Part shown: piece by piece, positions 24,793-36,369 of the stretch
How the letters are laid out: each line of letters opens with the position of its first letter
Numbering within the stretch: position 1 is the first letter of the stretch
DNA from: Pseudisothecium myosuroides
Taxonomy: Eukaryota > Streptophyta > Bryopsida > Hypnales > Lembophyllaceae
Assembly: GCA_951799445.1 (NCBI GenBank)
Contig: OX637292.1
Coordinates: 12,527,296 to 12,591,295 of the forward strand
Length of the DNA: 64,000 bases
Direction: 5' to 3'
The notes under the pieces: model-generated
The model's input: the letters and a program-made list of their open reading frames with translations, nothing else
What the model was told of the DNA's origin: nothing
Database searches by the model: none
Translations under genes and position numbers: made by a program

Positions 24793-25865
24793 TCATGAGC
24801 TCAACAATAGCTCGTTGTATACGCCGCTATAATTTCTCCAGCTTCTCGGCTACATCTCTCCGAAGGTCCCAATTTATTTTCTAAGGTGCAATACTTACAA
24901 TGGGATCCTGCAGACACAACGTAAGACACATTGGAGTAAGCTCTTATAAGTTCTTATGTCCACGCACGAACAAAAAATGCCGAGTTCAGATGGTGACAAA
25001 TAGACAAGTTACAACAAGCAAAGAAGCCACTCAGTTCTGGCTAAGTAACGCTCCCCACGACAACAGCACAATCATCAGATTCTTCGACAAACTACTACGA
25101 CGAGACAAATCAATATGAAAATTGCAATCTGATACAATACCTAAGCTCCAGCGACTTGAAGTGGGTCTGTAGCTACGGGGTCCTCTAACTGGGATATAAC
25201 AGGAGGTGGGTGCTTGGCCTTCTTGCAGATCGCTGTACCTCGGAAACTTCACCTCCGCATCTGCCCTGCGAAGAGGTAGAATCACTTTCTCAACAAGAAA
25301 ACAACCGAGACAATAAGACTTCGACTTCGTCTGTTTTCAGTCCCAGACCCAACTCAATTCTTAGCCAAAAAAAACTAAAGTAGACCAAAATATCATTCTA
25401 TTACAGTCGGGAGAGAAGGAGCAAGCACAAGCTGAATCGAACTATCAATAATCTCAAAAATAATAGAAAAGGAGAAAGAACTCACCCGCAACAGGATCAT
25501 CGCCACGCTGGCCTCGCTCATCAAATACTTTTTACTTCCACGAGTAACCACGTCTATGGGATAACCTCGTCTCCCACGAGTATTAAGCCTACACAACATC
25601 TCGCATGAACCCCGGCCCCACATTAGTACACGACAGCAAAACAAAAAACTCAAACAGTAGCAACAGCATGTCCGCGAACGAACAAACAATGCTTCAGTAA
25701 GAAAATTGCGCTAAACAGACAGTCGCCAGATCTAACCAACGACACAATCCATGCACTACCTGAAGCCTCCGCTTAGAAAACCTTCAAGCGCGCTCGTTTC
25801 TCCGCCGCGCTCGTTCCTTCTGATCCTGGAGTCACACCGTGAACAAGTTTACTTTGCTTTCTCAT
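24793..25865 (-). pseudogene. Broken Cwf18 / CCDC12 spliceosome gene
   Basis: Three exon remnants of the Cwf18/CCDC12 family (a small coiled-coil protein of the activated spliceosome) can be read. Exon 25760-25865 ends SAAEKRARLKVF. Exon 25141-25260 holds KFPRYSDLQEG and then, one base out of frame, PPPVISQLEDPVA. Exon 24793-24907 holds DPIVSIAP, KINWDLRRDVAEKLEKL and RRIQRAIVELM, the family signature. Junctions have GT-AG borders and matching phases. Damage: TAA in the first exon, a one-base insertion and a final TAG in the second, and two in-frame TAGs in the third. All three TAGs fit CAG (Gln) to TAG. The last exon follows a perfect GTAAGT donor but was not found. It sits between two long direct repeats. 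Confidence 0.8.
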
Positions 25866-25989
25866 TCTCTCGTCCTCTCGTAAACAAACACAAGTGCACC
25901 GTGCTTCCCGAGCGAGGCTATGGCGAAGGCAGGGCAAGCAAAAGGGAAGGAGAAGCAAGAGTGCGAGAGACCAGCGAGAGAAGACCGTT

Positions 25990-26803
25990 GTCAATCAAGG
26001 GCGATCATTCATCCTAAAAATTACGGTCATCTGTCAAATGCAGGAACGCAAGGCACTGTAGAGAAAGGACCCTCCTTTCTGAAGTTCAAGAATGTTATGC
26101 GATTTACTGTTGCTCCTCCGCACATGCCAGTAAACGAAAACTAGAATAATCACCCTGAGTGACCTCAAGAAGCAGAAAACCTCCAACAACATGCAAGCAG
26201 TCGCTCGAATCACAACCTCCTGCAACTACGCAGAGTATGCACATCTAGCCACACATACATCAAAGAAACATTCTACGGTACCTTAAGCGTTTGTAGTCGA
26301 AAGATCGCTCTGATGCCGAAACGAGCTGCCAGCTAAAAACTCCACCAAAATCACAGCAACAGGATCATTCAAGAATATATATATCCACGACAGAACACCC
26401 AAATACGCCTGAAGGTGCTGAACCGCAACGCAACACGCAAGACTTCACCGCTTCTGTTACGGCTTCACATGCATCATACAGAACACTAAAGAGCTCCAAG
26501 CAGGGCTCCAAGTCGGGCACCACGTCGGGTTCCAGGCAAGGCTCTCAGCACGCAAAACGCTTCAAAAGAGGCACTGCAACTTTGCAAGCAGCAACATTCC
26601 TGACGAGGCCACAATCCGAGGCGAGCCCGAACCAGCGACAGTCGGGAGCCAAGATTCCGGGCAAAATTCGTCTAACAGGTGGCTCAAAATCTTGCATGTT
26701 CATAGACCCGAGGCGAGCGAATATTCCAACGTTTGGTCGGTCCAATGGGGAGGGACGCGCTTTCTTGTAGACCAGCTCGAAGTCTGAACCAGAATTGACT
26801 TTG
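25990..26803 (+). repeat. Direct repeat flanking the Cwf18 pseudogene, right copy
   Basis: Partner of 22702-23990 without the 340-base interruption; agreement is roughly eight bases in ten by eye. It begins TGTCAATCAAGGGCGATCAT about 125 bases upstream of the pseudogene's first exon and ends near GAATTGACTTTGACA. No open frame is supported. Confidence 0.65.
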
Positions 26804-26823
26804 ACAGAGTTTTGCACGCTATG

Positions 26824-27116
26824 GGCCTCCTGCCATGTGAGCCAGGCCGGCAGAAAAAGCACTAAATGACAAGAAATGAACACTGATTATCTTGCCGGCC
26901 TCGGTGAGCAGAGAAGTAGGATTTCAAATTTCACCGATCATCGGTGGACAACCCCATTGGTGAAGATGGAACAATCTTGAAGGAATCAATACGTGGGGGA
27001 TTCTTACTTGATCTCTCCTCCACCCATCGGGTGCACATGGCAGGATAATTTCCAACTTTGTCCTTATAGTTCCCCGGCGAACTTGACCGGCCCGGCTCAC
27101 ATGGCAGGAAGGCCTA
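26824..27116. mobile_element. MITE with GGCCTCCTGCCATGTGAGCC ends
   Basis: About 290 bp with inverted ends of about 27 bases: GGCCTCCTGCCATGTGAGCC on the left and GGCTCACATGGCAGGAAGGCC on the right. More GC-rich than its surroundings. Only one copy is visible here. Target duplication not resolved. Non-coding. Confidence 0.75.
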
Positions 27117-27119
27117 AGG

Positions 27120-27680
27120 TCAGAACACCCATTACTAACCAAGAGCCAATTCCCAACTTGTAGGGTGTTCTATTTCCAACCAAGGCTTAGAATGATTTTC
27201 TTTTTCTTTTCAAGGTTGGAACTAATAAGGTCATGACACATGTCCCAAAATGTCTTAAAATATATGGAAAATATTGAGTGGGAAAGTACTTTTGGCTATG
27301 ATTGAATTTAGAAGTTGGTAATGGGTTCGGAACACTTTTTGGCTCCCAAAATTCACTATAGTTTTAGTTTTGCAAATAAAATTATGAAGGTTTTCCAATC
27401 TCAGTATTTTCTATCTCTCTACCCGGGAAAAATCTCCAAGGCACTCAACTACTCACAATCTGTGCCACAAACGCTTAAATGATTAGATATGGGTGGTCCG
27501 ACCTTAAACCCATAACATCATTAAGCAATGTTGGAAGTCCCTTTTGCTCCCCCAAAAATGTGGAGCCAATACCTCTCTGCCCACTTACAATACATTGTGT
27601 ACTTTCTATACCGTCCAATTGCTGTATTGCAGCACCCTGCAACACTAACAAGACCCATAAAAAGAGGGAACAAACTGTCC
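27120..27680. other. Intergenic, nothing supported
   Basis: Overlapping open frames on both strands at 27475-27793 mirror each other and have no domain. No element ends seen. Confidence 0.35.
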
Positions 27681-27689
27681 CAGTTAACA

Positions 27690-27957
27690 ATATTATGCTT
27701 GTCCTACAAAGTGGACCTTGCAGGGTGAATTTACCCCTGGGAAAACACAAGAATTATTTATTTGCCACACATGATAAAATTTGTAAATTTTGAATTCATA
27801 TTTGTAATGAGAGCCCCTAAATTTATTGGGAGAGGTGAAGAATGTAGAATTATCATGGCACAAAATTGGGGGCTTTTATTTTACAATTATCCCGTAAAAC
27901 ACAAAATTCACCTTGCAAGGCTTACTTCATAGGTTAGGTTTAGCGTCCTGCATTTTT
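27690..27957. mobile_element. CAGGGTG-type MITE, diverged copy
   Basis: Ends ACAAAGTGGACCTTGCAGGG and CACCTTGCAAGGCTTACTTC resemble 12593-12856 and 50103-50372, with the shared core TTTTGAATTCATATTTG. More diverged than those two. Left edge approximate. Confidence 0.6.
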
Positions 27958-27974
27958 GCAAAAGTGAAAAGCTT

Positions 27975-28255
27975 TAATTAAAATCATTGCAAAAAGGATA
28001 CAATTGTCAAGCAAAGTAAGTTAGGCTAGGGAGGCCATTGACCCCTCATAGTCCCAACCAAGGGTAATTGTAAAAAATTTTCCCCTAGTTTGTGCTGCGT
28101 TTTTTGTATTTTTTCATGCCTTCTATTTAAATTGGGATCTTTGATTGTAAATACAAATTCAAAATCTCCAAATTTTATCATGTGTTGCAAATAAAAAATT
28201 CCAATGTTTTCTCCAAGGATAAACTGAAGGACAATAAGTGGATTAATTCACCCTA
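27975..28255 (-). repeat. Degenerate inverted CAGGGTG-type copy
   Basis: The core reads TACAAATTCAAAAT and the right end ATTAATTCACCCTAGTCAG, matching the inverted remnant at 7555-7765. It lies directly next to the element at 27690-27957, so the two face opposite ways. Boundaries approximate. Confidence 0.4.
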
Positions 28256-28259
28256 GTCA

Positions 28260-28520
28260 GTAAGTTGGATACACTCAAAATCATTCCCTAAAACCACCAT
28301 CATCACTTTCTTAAAACATCTTCAAAATCCATACGTACATATGTTGAAGAATTGATTTCAGAACATCTACCAAAATAATCTTTGACCCCTCAAAACTTTG
28401 CATATGGTATCCAAATGTTGTGTTCTTTGGTCTGTTAGAGCCTCCATGCACTTTGCCAACAAGAAAGTATGAAAATTTAACTAGCATAATAACAATAATT
28501 AGGCAGAATAGCAAATTAAA
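28260..28520. mobile_element. TACACCC-type MITE, degenerate copy
   Basis: Starts TAAGTTGGATACACTCAAAA and shares ATCTTCAAAATC, TTGCATATGGTATCCAAATG, TTGCCAACAAGAA and AATAATTAGGC with 40073-40348 and 59421-59690. The right inverted end is missing, probably cut by the element that begins at 28545. Confidence 0.55.
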
Positions 28521-28544
28521 GAGAAGTTATTGGAGGATATCCAT

Positions 28545-29271
28545 GGATCATTGCAAGAAACACTTGCCAATTTTAGCACAAAACGGCCATTGTATTCCTA
28601 TGGCTTTTGGAATAAAATTTTAAGAATAAAATAAAATATGACTAACTTGTTAAGCATTAAAAAAATGACATGTAAAAAAATTTAGACCTAGAAAACTTTA
28701 TCTCTAAAAATTATGCACCATCAAAGAGTATTGAAAAATGCAAAAAAAAAATACTTTGGAATTTTTTTTTTAGAAAAAAGTAAAAAGATTCTAAAAAATC
28801 TAAAAAAAAGCCATTTTTTCTAACTTAAAGATACTCCTTTACAATCATTTTCATCTTTGGAAAAATAAAATTGTGTTCTCTGCATTTGCGCAAAGGTAGT
28901 GCATTTTGAGCACATGTGGAAGGAGGAAAATTAACTATTTTTAGAAAATTCTTTGTGGACTTATGTAACTTTAATAGAAATCTTCATATCCCAATTTTGA
29001 GCTTCGAATTTGCATTTTTGGATCGAAAATACTACTAAAACCCCCAAAATGACTAGATAGACATCCAATTGAGGGTTGTTTAAAAATTGTAAAATAATTT
29101 TTTTTAAACCCAACAAATTACTAAACATCTGCAACTACTACATATACCTTCATTTCAAGTTTCATAGAAAACGGACAAACAATGCAAAAGTTATTAGCAA
29201 AAAACCACATGTCTAAGGTCAAAGGGACATAGAAAAGGACAAGTGTTTCTTGCAATCACCCCCACCTTGAG
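28545..29271. mobile_element. GATTGCAAGAAACACTTG element
   Basis: About 727 bp. Inverted ends are TCATTGCAAGAAACACTTG and ACAAGTGTTTCTTGCAATCA. Shares GACAAACAATGCAAAAGTTA near the right end with 46757-47555. Non-coding. Confidence 0.7.
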
Positions 29272-29591
29272 CGTTAGCTAGAGTGTGAATTTTTCATTTT
29301 CATTTTTTAGGTTTATCTTCTAATAAGTAAAAACAAAACTACACTCATTTAAAAAAAATAGACTCTCTAGAGGGTTACTAGAAAGCACTTGAGGGGACCT
29401 CAAGATTACATTTTATTCTGTACTTCCATGAATTTCTTCCCCTATTATTGCTTGCTCTTTGCTTGCTAGATGTGATGATTGTTAGTATATAGTGGGTGGT
29501 TCAAAACCCAAGTACTTGAGGTGTACCTTGCTAAAATTGCATTCTATTTGTCCCATATGGTTTAGATGTACTTGAGATGTATCCAAGTTAA

Positions 29592-30537
29592 CCCCTAAAG
29601 GACCCTTGTCCGTTTGGAGGACAAATGAGATTTCGGGCAGGTACCTACGGGCTAAAATTTCCTCTTGATTTTTTGAATTATTTTTGAAGCTAGAAAAATT
29701 GATAAGCTTTGTGGGAATATAATTTTTCTCACAATCGGTGCCCGGGAACAAAAGTTATGACCAAATAAGCTCAAAATAGGGGATGAGGGGCAGCCCGGCA
29801 GCAAAAAAAACCCTGCAAAACTTTGAATTTTTTCTTTATATATATTTTTTTCTCATAGATTATATTTTGTCTATTTGGAAAGCTTTGATTCATTTCATTT
29901 GGATTTGTTATGAAAAAGTTATGGACATTCTTGTTTTTTGGGCAGTTAGAGCATCTTCTTGGAAAAAAAACTTGTAGGATATGCAATTTTTGCAGTTTTT
30001 CAAAAAAATGAAAAAATTGCATGGTTTAATTTACTTGCTAGAACAATCTCACCATTGGGATTAGTGCATTTTAATTCCATTTAAAAGATATTTATATTTT
30101 AGATAATCCTTCAATCTCGTACCTACTTCTACTTAACAATTTTTTTAAGAATGAAAATTAAGATTTTTTGAGTTTTTTTGTTTTTCCCTAGACTCTCAAT
30201 TCAATTCTCTACTATACATATTTAAAGCTCAAAACTCTGTAGTGCAAAAATTTTAAGTTAAAAATGTTCAAAGTCAAAAAATCTAGTCCTGCAATGTGCT
30301 GAAAATTTTGTTTTTTCCACTTTATATGCAGATATCTTACAATCTATGCGGTCAAAAATTCTGAAATTTTTCCACAGTTTTTAATATTAGTTAGGTGTAA
30401 GATCCTAACTAGTATTAAAAAACTTAGATGTACGTAGATGTGAAAAAAAATCAATTTAAGTTTTTTTTTTACTTTTTGCTGTAGAAATGACAGTTTTCAG
30501 TGTTTTTGGCAGTAAAAAGGCCTAGGTCCTTTAGAGG
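29592..30537 (-). mobile_element. TTAA-flanked element, copy 3 (946 bp)
   Basis: Left TTAA at 29588-29591. The right flank reads TTCAA, a TTAA with one inserted C. Ends CCCCTAAAGGACCC and GGTCCTTTAGAGG. Internal order is reversed relative to 32456-33388, to which it is closely similar. Non-coding. Confidence 0.8.
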
Positions 30538-30539
30538 TT

Positions 30540-32451
30540 CAATTCAATTCAATTCACATTTATGAAGATGGACGAATCAAATGATCTTTGAGGGTTATCA
30601 CATTCCTTGACTATTCTTGAATTGGACAACTACAACATTCCCTAATTTGTCCAATTGATTTGGATATATTGTTGGATTCCTTCACTTGTCCACATGATAT
30701 TTTTATTTTAAAGATTATTCATCACTCAAATATGTCTTCACTCTCGCAAAAGTCAAATAAGATGAAGATATAATTGAATTAGAATTTATAGGTGTAGCGG
30801 TGATGTGGAAATAGTTAAGGATTTAATTGTTTGGCAATCCTCCAGAGGCTTCATTTTTCCTCTAATGAAAAGACATATAGTAAGACTATAAGAGGGACCT
30901 CTATAGTTCCAAGCAACTAGGAAAATTTGACAAATTTTTGCTAGAATCTTACTTGATTTTGGAATAGGCTCCTTCAACACTAAAAAAAATGTTTGAAAAA
31001 TGGATGAAATTGCCAAAACCCTTTTTCAAAAAAATACTTGATTTGTGACATTTGACAATATTTTGATGAAATCTACTTAATAATAATATATAATTTTGTA
31101 GATAAACATATGCATGTGGATGATTCTATCCATTTTCCTTGCTTGTATACATTTTGGTGTGCAAGTCACTCTAGCACCAAAAAAACAAAAAAAATTGATT
31201 GGTTTCAAGTCACCTTTTATATAGCATTGTTAACCAACGTTGGGGGGTCTTTTTTGCTTCAATAGGTTGCTTCAAATGAGCCTTTAGTATAGCAACTTCC
31301 CAACCAACCAATGACTCTCTTGCAACTTCCCACTCATCCAATGACACTAGCGTTGCAACTTTCTAACCAACCAATGATTCTCTATAAATTATCACTAAGT
31401 TCATTCCCATGCGTAAGTTATAGGGAGGTACCATCCCTCCTCCAAGGTAGAATGGTTTAGGCTAGTTAATAATGTTATGCTAATCTTTGAGGAATCCTAA
31501 CTGAAATACGTGAGTGGTAAACATTTGGTGGTCACTTGTTTTTGAGAGTACTTTTAATTGAAATGCAAGGACTAGTTTGACCTGGGGACCAATAGAAGTT
31601 GTGTTGGCATCAATTCCAAGAAATTTGCATCTTCCGACTTTGCAAACCATGGGCAAGCCATGGCATCCTAGTTTTGTATCGACGGAGCTAGTCTTCTAGC
31701 AATAAGGAAAAACATCATTTCAAGAAACACAGGGACAATGTTCTTTTGCAATAAATTCTTGTCCCTTTGGTGTCACTTGCTATTTTCTCTTCCAACCGAG
31801 AAGACTCCTAGTGGTCCAAAAGCAAAAGAATCTCCATCAGTGCTAATCTAATGAACTATTTGTAGAAGAATAGGTAGTTCTGGAGGAACTGTTGTCTCTG
31901 GGAAAATTGCATGTGCCAAAGAGAATATTTTGACGGGGTCAAGCACTTATTGCACTTTTCATCCAAAAACCACAAGCCTAGGTTGGGATTTGTTTGGCAT
32001 ACTGCTGGTGATGCTCTTAGAGCAGGAGACTGTTTACAATAAACCTTGACCTCTTTAATTTTCTGAATTGTTATTTGCACGGCAATGATTTATTCATCAC
32101 GTAACTGAGAAATGGGTTCTCGTGGTTGGAAGCACGACCTTGGCTTGAAACAATTCAATCTCGAGACTAGCCATGGAAGCACGTGCTATCAGAGATTCAA
32201 GGCCGAGGATAAATCGTGCTAACATTCGAACAATCGAACTGCAGGATCATTGCAATGGAACTGGTTTCTATTGTTTCAAAAAAAAAAACTAAACTGCAGA
32301 ATCAGGTGTACGATCTGAAGAGAAGATCAGATGGAATTACCTCCATCAGCCCTCAACCTTACCACCAATGTCATCCCTTGAAATTCGATTTTCATGGAGC
32401 TTAGCCCAATCGATGCAGGATCAACAATGGAGCTCCTGGCCTGGTTGAACA
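30540..32451. other. Intergenic, with a short 36-bp tandem repeat
   Basis: At about 31286-31390 three units of roughly 36 bp recur (AACTTCCCAACCAACCAATG type). The rest holds no supportable gene. Around 32150-32440 base composition is closer to coding DNA, but frames are short and broken. Confidence 0.4.
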
Positions 32452-32455
32452 TTAA

Positions 32456-33388
32456 CCCCTAAAGGCCCAAGGCTTTTTTTCTGCCAAAAAACCATCAAAA
32501 CTGCCATTTCTATAGCAAGGAGTAAAAAAAAATGAAAAATGTTTTTTTTTCACATCTAACCGTAGGATCTTACACCTAACTAGTATGAGAATGTGTGGAA
32601 AAAATTTCAGAATTTTTGACAGCTCAGATTGCAAGATATCTGCGTTTAAAGTGGAAAAAACAAGTATTTCAGCACATTGCGGGACTAGATTTTTTGACTT
32701 TAAACATTTTTCACTTAAAATTTTTGCACTACAGAGTTTTGTGCTTCAAATCTTTATTGTGGAGAATTGAGTTGAGAGTCTAGGGAAAAAAAAAGTATTC
32801 AAAAAAACTTAATTATCATTCCTAAAAAATTTATTAAGTAGAAGTAGGTACGAGATAGAAGGAAAATCTAAAACATTAATATATTTTAGCTGGAATTAAA
32901 ATACACTAATCCCAATGGTGAGATTGTTCTAGCAAGTAAACTAAATCAGGAGATTTTTATTTTTTTTTAAATTGCAAAAATAGCATTTAGAAATGCATCC
33001 TACAAGTTATTTTTTTCAAGAAGATGCTCTAACTGCCCGAAAAACAAGAATGTCCATAACTATTTCATAACAAATCCAAATGAAATGAATCAAAGCTTTC
33101 CGGATAGACAAAAATATAATCTACAAGGAAAAAAATATTAAAAAAAAAAATCAAATTTTTGCCAAATTTTTCTTGCTGCCCGGACTGCCCAGTTACGAAA
33201 AAAAGTAACATATTTGGCCATAACTTTTGACTCCTATTTCCAAATGTGCTGAAATTTAGTGCATATGAAAGATATTCCTCGCGCTCACCTTCTATTAAAA
33301 TTTCAGCTTAAAATATGAAAATCTCTAGTCACACGAACCTGCCCAAAATTTCTATACGGTCAAAAAACGCATGCTGGTCCTTTAGAGG
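32456..33388 (+). mobile_element. TTAA-flanked element, copy 4 (933 bp)
   Basis: TTAA at 32452-32455 and 33389-33392. Ends CCCCTAAAGGCCCAAGGC and GCTGGTCCTTTAGAGG. Nearly identical by eye to 45774-46706 and of the same length, so one of the two moved recently. Non-coding; the short open frames inside are not conserved with stops in place in other copies. Confidence 0.85.
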
Positions 33389-33862
33389 TTAACTTCACAA
33401 GGCCTTACAATCAACACTCTAAAGCTGATTGGTTCAGTTCCTTTGAAATCCAGTTGGAGAAGTTCAATCTTGAGTTCAACCTGCACATACTTTGAATTCT
33501 CAAATTGAGGACAATATCCACATTATTTGTGGACGCATTTGTTAACATAGACCCCATAATGTCAATGCAGGAGAGTTTCGCCGTTGTGTCTTGTTTCGAT
33601 TGGTTAAGGAGACGCAGATTAGGACTGATAATGCTCACTGCGGACCTTGTGCAAATTTTCAACAGGGTGGGTATGAAGTAGAAATTTCATTGGTTTGGGA
33701 GTAAGAGAAATCTTTGCTACTACCAACTGGTATTAACTTAGTGAGTGCTAATTCACCTAACATAATCTAATGTAGGAGACTTTTGCCTTTGTGGCATGTT
33801 TTGATTGGTTAGGCAATCAAAGAAGTCAAATGGCTCAACTCTTCTACATTGACATTATGTCC

Positions 33863-33998
33863 GGTAATTGCAAAGTAGGCGAAGCGGGAGGCCAAGTCAT
33901 CAAAAATAATCGCCGGTTAGTACCAACCTTGCCGCCCGCGGTTCGGTAGGTCCTGACCAGCGATTATTTTTTATAACTTGGCCTGCTTTGCAATTACC
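33863..33998. repeat. 136-bp near-perfect hairpin
   Basis: GGTAATTGCAAAGTAGGC on the left pairs with GCCTGCTTTGCAATTACC on the right; GGCCAAGT pairs with ACTTGGCC, AAAAATAATCGC with GCGATTATTTTT, and GGTTAGTACC with its partner. The left arm has about nine extra bases (GAAGCGGGA region). The loop is GC-rich (TTGCCGCCCGCGG). Could be a fold-back transposon or a small-RNA precursor. Confidence 0.75.
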
Positions 33999-34489
33999 TA
34001 GTCCTTCAACTAAGAAACCAGCGCAATCATTAAGCTCCTCAAGACGATCATATTTCTTTAATATAGTAATATATAAGTGAAAATAGACCCGTGCAAGTCT
34101 ACAAGCACATTGAAGGAAAGAGAATCACCCACTTACCTGCAGATTTGAAGTATGATTGATGTGATCTCTTGTAAGTAAGCATCACGTTATATGATGATAT
34201 ATCCACAGTAGAAATTATGCAGAACTAGAAGTGTTGCTAGCTTATGAGCTTTGCAATGTGCCCTCCGATTGGTAAGTTCCGTTGCCTTCAGTCGATAGCC
34301 ATGGCGTGGTTCAGTTCGCTGCTGGAGTGATGAACGTAAAATGACTTCACACGTTTGGAATTGCTGAGTTGCAATCAAGAAAGCTATCAAAGGTTTAAAG
34401 CTCGTTCCGATTATGTAAGTTTATCAGAATCTTATGGAATATCAAGCAATGCAAGACTGAAAGTAGCAGGATTATACAGCAACATCCCA

Positions 34490-34830
34490 ACCCCAATTTG
34501 TACACTGGTTTCCTAATTGAATTGAGCACTCCCATCGGCGTCAGTGCCAAATTAGCGACGACTAGGAAACCCACTTTCAGTTCTCTCTCCTTCGCTTGCG
34601 CCGCGACCCATCTCCAAACCAGGTCTTCCGTCGAGCTTCTTATCGTTCAGCCATGGTGGAACGCAAGGAAGAGCGCGTCAGGCTGTCGCTTACTTACTTC
34701 GTGTTTTCTCCAACGAGCTCTTTCTCGTGAGGATCGGTGCGTGATTACTGTGCTTGTGTCTGTAACTAGGGTAAAGATTGAGTTGGAGCTTAGCAGCTGG
34801 CTAAGGTATCATTGGATAGAGGTTGGATTC
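34490..34830 (+). other. CpG-rich stretch, possible gene 5' end
   Basis: This stretch has far more CG dinucleotides than its neighbours, as plant promoters and first exons often do. ATG at 34653 opens MVERKEERVRLSLTYFVF and stops eight codons later. If two bases were absent near 34710, the frame would run on to an ATCG|GTGCGT donor. I do not recognise the product. No downstream exon was identified. Either a broken first exon or chance. Confidence 0.3.
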
Positions 34831-34839
34831 CTTCAGTGA

Positions 34840-36365
34840 CGTGCGGCACTTTCGCGATCGAACCCTGAAAATGTTGTTGTTGTGGATTTAGGGTTTTTGT
34901 TCTCATTTGTTGGTTGTGCATGGCACTCTATCAGGTTGTACGCATCCAAAAGGTGTGTTCTCGCGACGTTTTCTATTGCGTGATTTTTTAGGTTTTGGTA
35001 GTGGTAGTTTGTATGTTTTGGGAATAATACTCCACCTGTGGCGTGCTCAGGATCATCGTCATCTACTTTCAGTTTGCTTAGAAAATGTCTTGTCTGGAAA
35101 TTGACGCTGAAACAGTCTATGTTGAGTGGACGAATTGATTAGATAATGTCACATCCTGCATTTGGAATTGCCGAGTACATAACACTCGGTGGCCGTTTGC
35201 TTTCTTCAGGGGTCATCCACAAAGTTCATCCGTGATTCATGGTGTGTCGAAGAAGAGCCAGGGTGGTAGAAGAGCCCAATACGGCAATACCATCCACCCA
35301 ATTCCACCACTTACAGGCCCCTTCCATTTGCGTCAGTGGCCCCATTACCACAATCTTAACAACCCTTTATCATGATGGCAATGCACTTGGGGTGCGGACA
35401 CGTCTACCCACGCTTTAACCCCTGAGCATTTAGTGCAAGTTTACTAAAATTGAGACTCTTTGGAATTCATTCCAATCAAACTATCGCCTAAAAAGAGTTT
35501 CACATAAACTACCCGTGCCTTTTGGTAGTGGAGATAGGCCCGGAGCTCCAAGGAAAGGGACACATCCTTGGATTATACCATTGAAAAGATTATAATGGTC
35601 AAACAAGGAAATCTTTCAAAACTGGGAGGCCACATTTTGTCCCTCGGGGCACTCAAGGATTAATACTATAGGTTTGAAAAATCACAAGAAATTCACTTCT
35701 TGTTGAAATGTCTTCATTCTTTTTGCAAATGACTTCTCTCAAATTTTTCAATCTTTGAAAAATATGGAAGTTGACAAATAACTTCTCCAAAAAGCGTAGA
35801 TAGCAAATTTGTGTGCTAATGGGTTGATCTACTTTAATTCTGTTTGGTGAAAATATTATTGAATTTCTACCTTGTGCACTATTCATTTTTAATACATCTT
35901 CTTGTATAAAAAGATTAATATCACCTCAATTAGAAAATTTCCATTACCATCTATTGTGCACACACTCAAAGAAGCCTAAGAAAAAACTTGAATGAAAACC
36001 ATCCAGTCCAGGAAGTGCATGGACTGTTGAAGTGTCCATTGACTACTTTTTGGCTCTGTTGGCATTTAGGGGGTAATTTTATCTATGTATTGTATTAATC
36101 CTTTAGTGGTCAAGCAACCACATTGTGATCATTCTAATGTCCAAAATGCAAATAACATAAAATGTGTGAAGAATTGGAACTCATGTTCTTAAATTCAGGT
36201 TATGCCATTTATAATACCTACAACTATTTGAAGAAAAAAAATCAATCTAAAGTTCTCTAACTATCAAAATACTTGTGAACAAAACACAAAAATACTACGC
36301 ATATTTGAAAACACAGTAAATACTTACAAATACAACTAACTTACTATGATGTTTTTTTTTATATT
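34840..36365. other. Intergenic, nothing supported
   Basis: No gene, inverted-repeat element or tandem repeat recognised. Slightly GC-richer from 35160 to 35420. Confidence 0.35.
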
Positions 36366-36369
36366 TGAA

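Noticed and set aside
25393..25689. Minus-strand frame with a good GTGAGT donor near 25485, first taken as exon 1 of the Cwf18 gene
   Set aside because: Its phase does not join the next exon and its sequence does not resemble the family. The exon ending at 25760 fits both.
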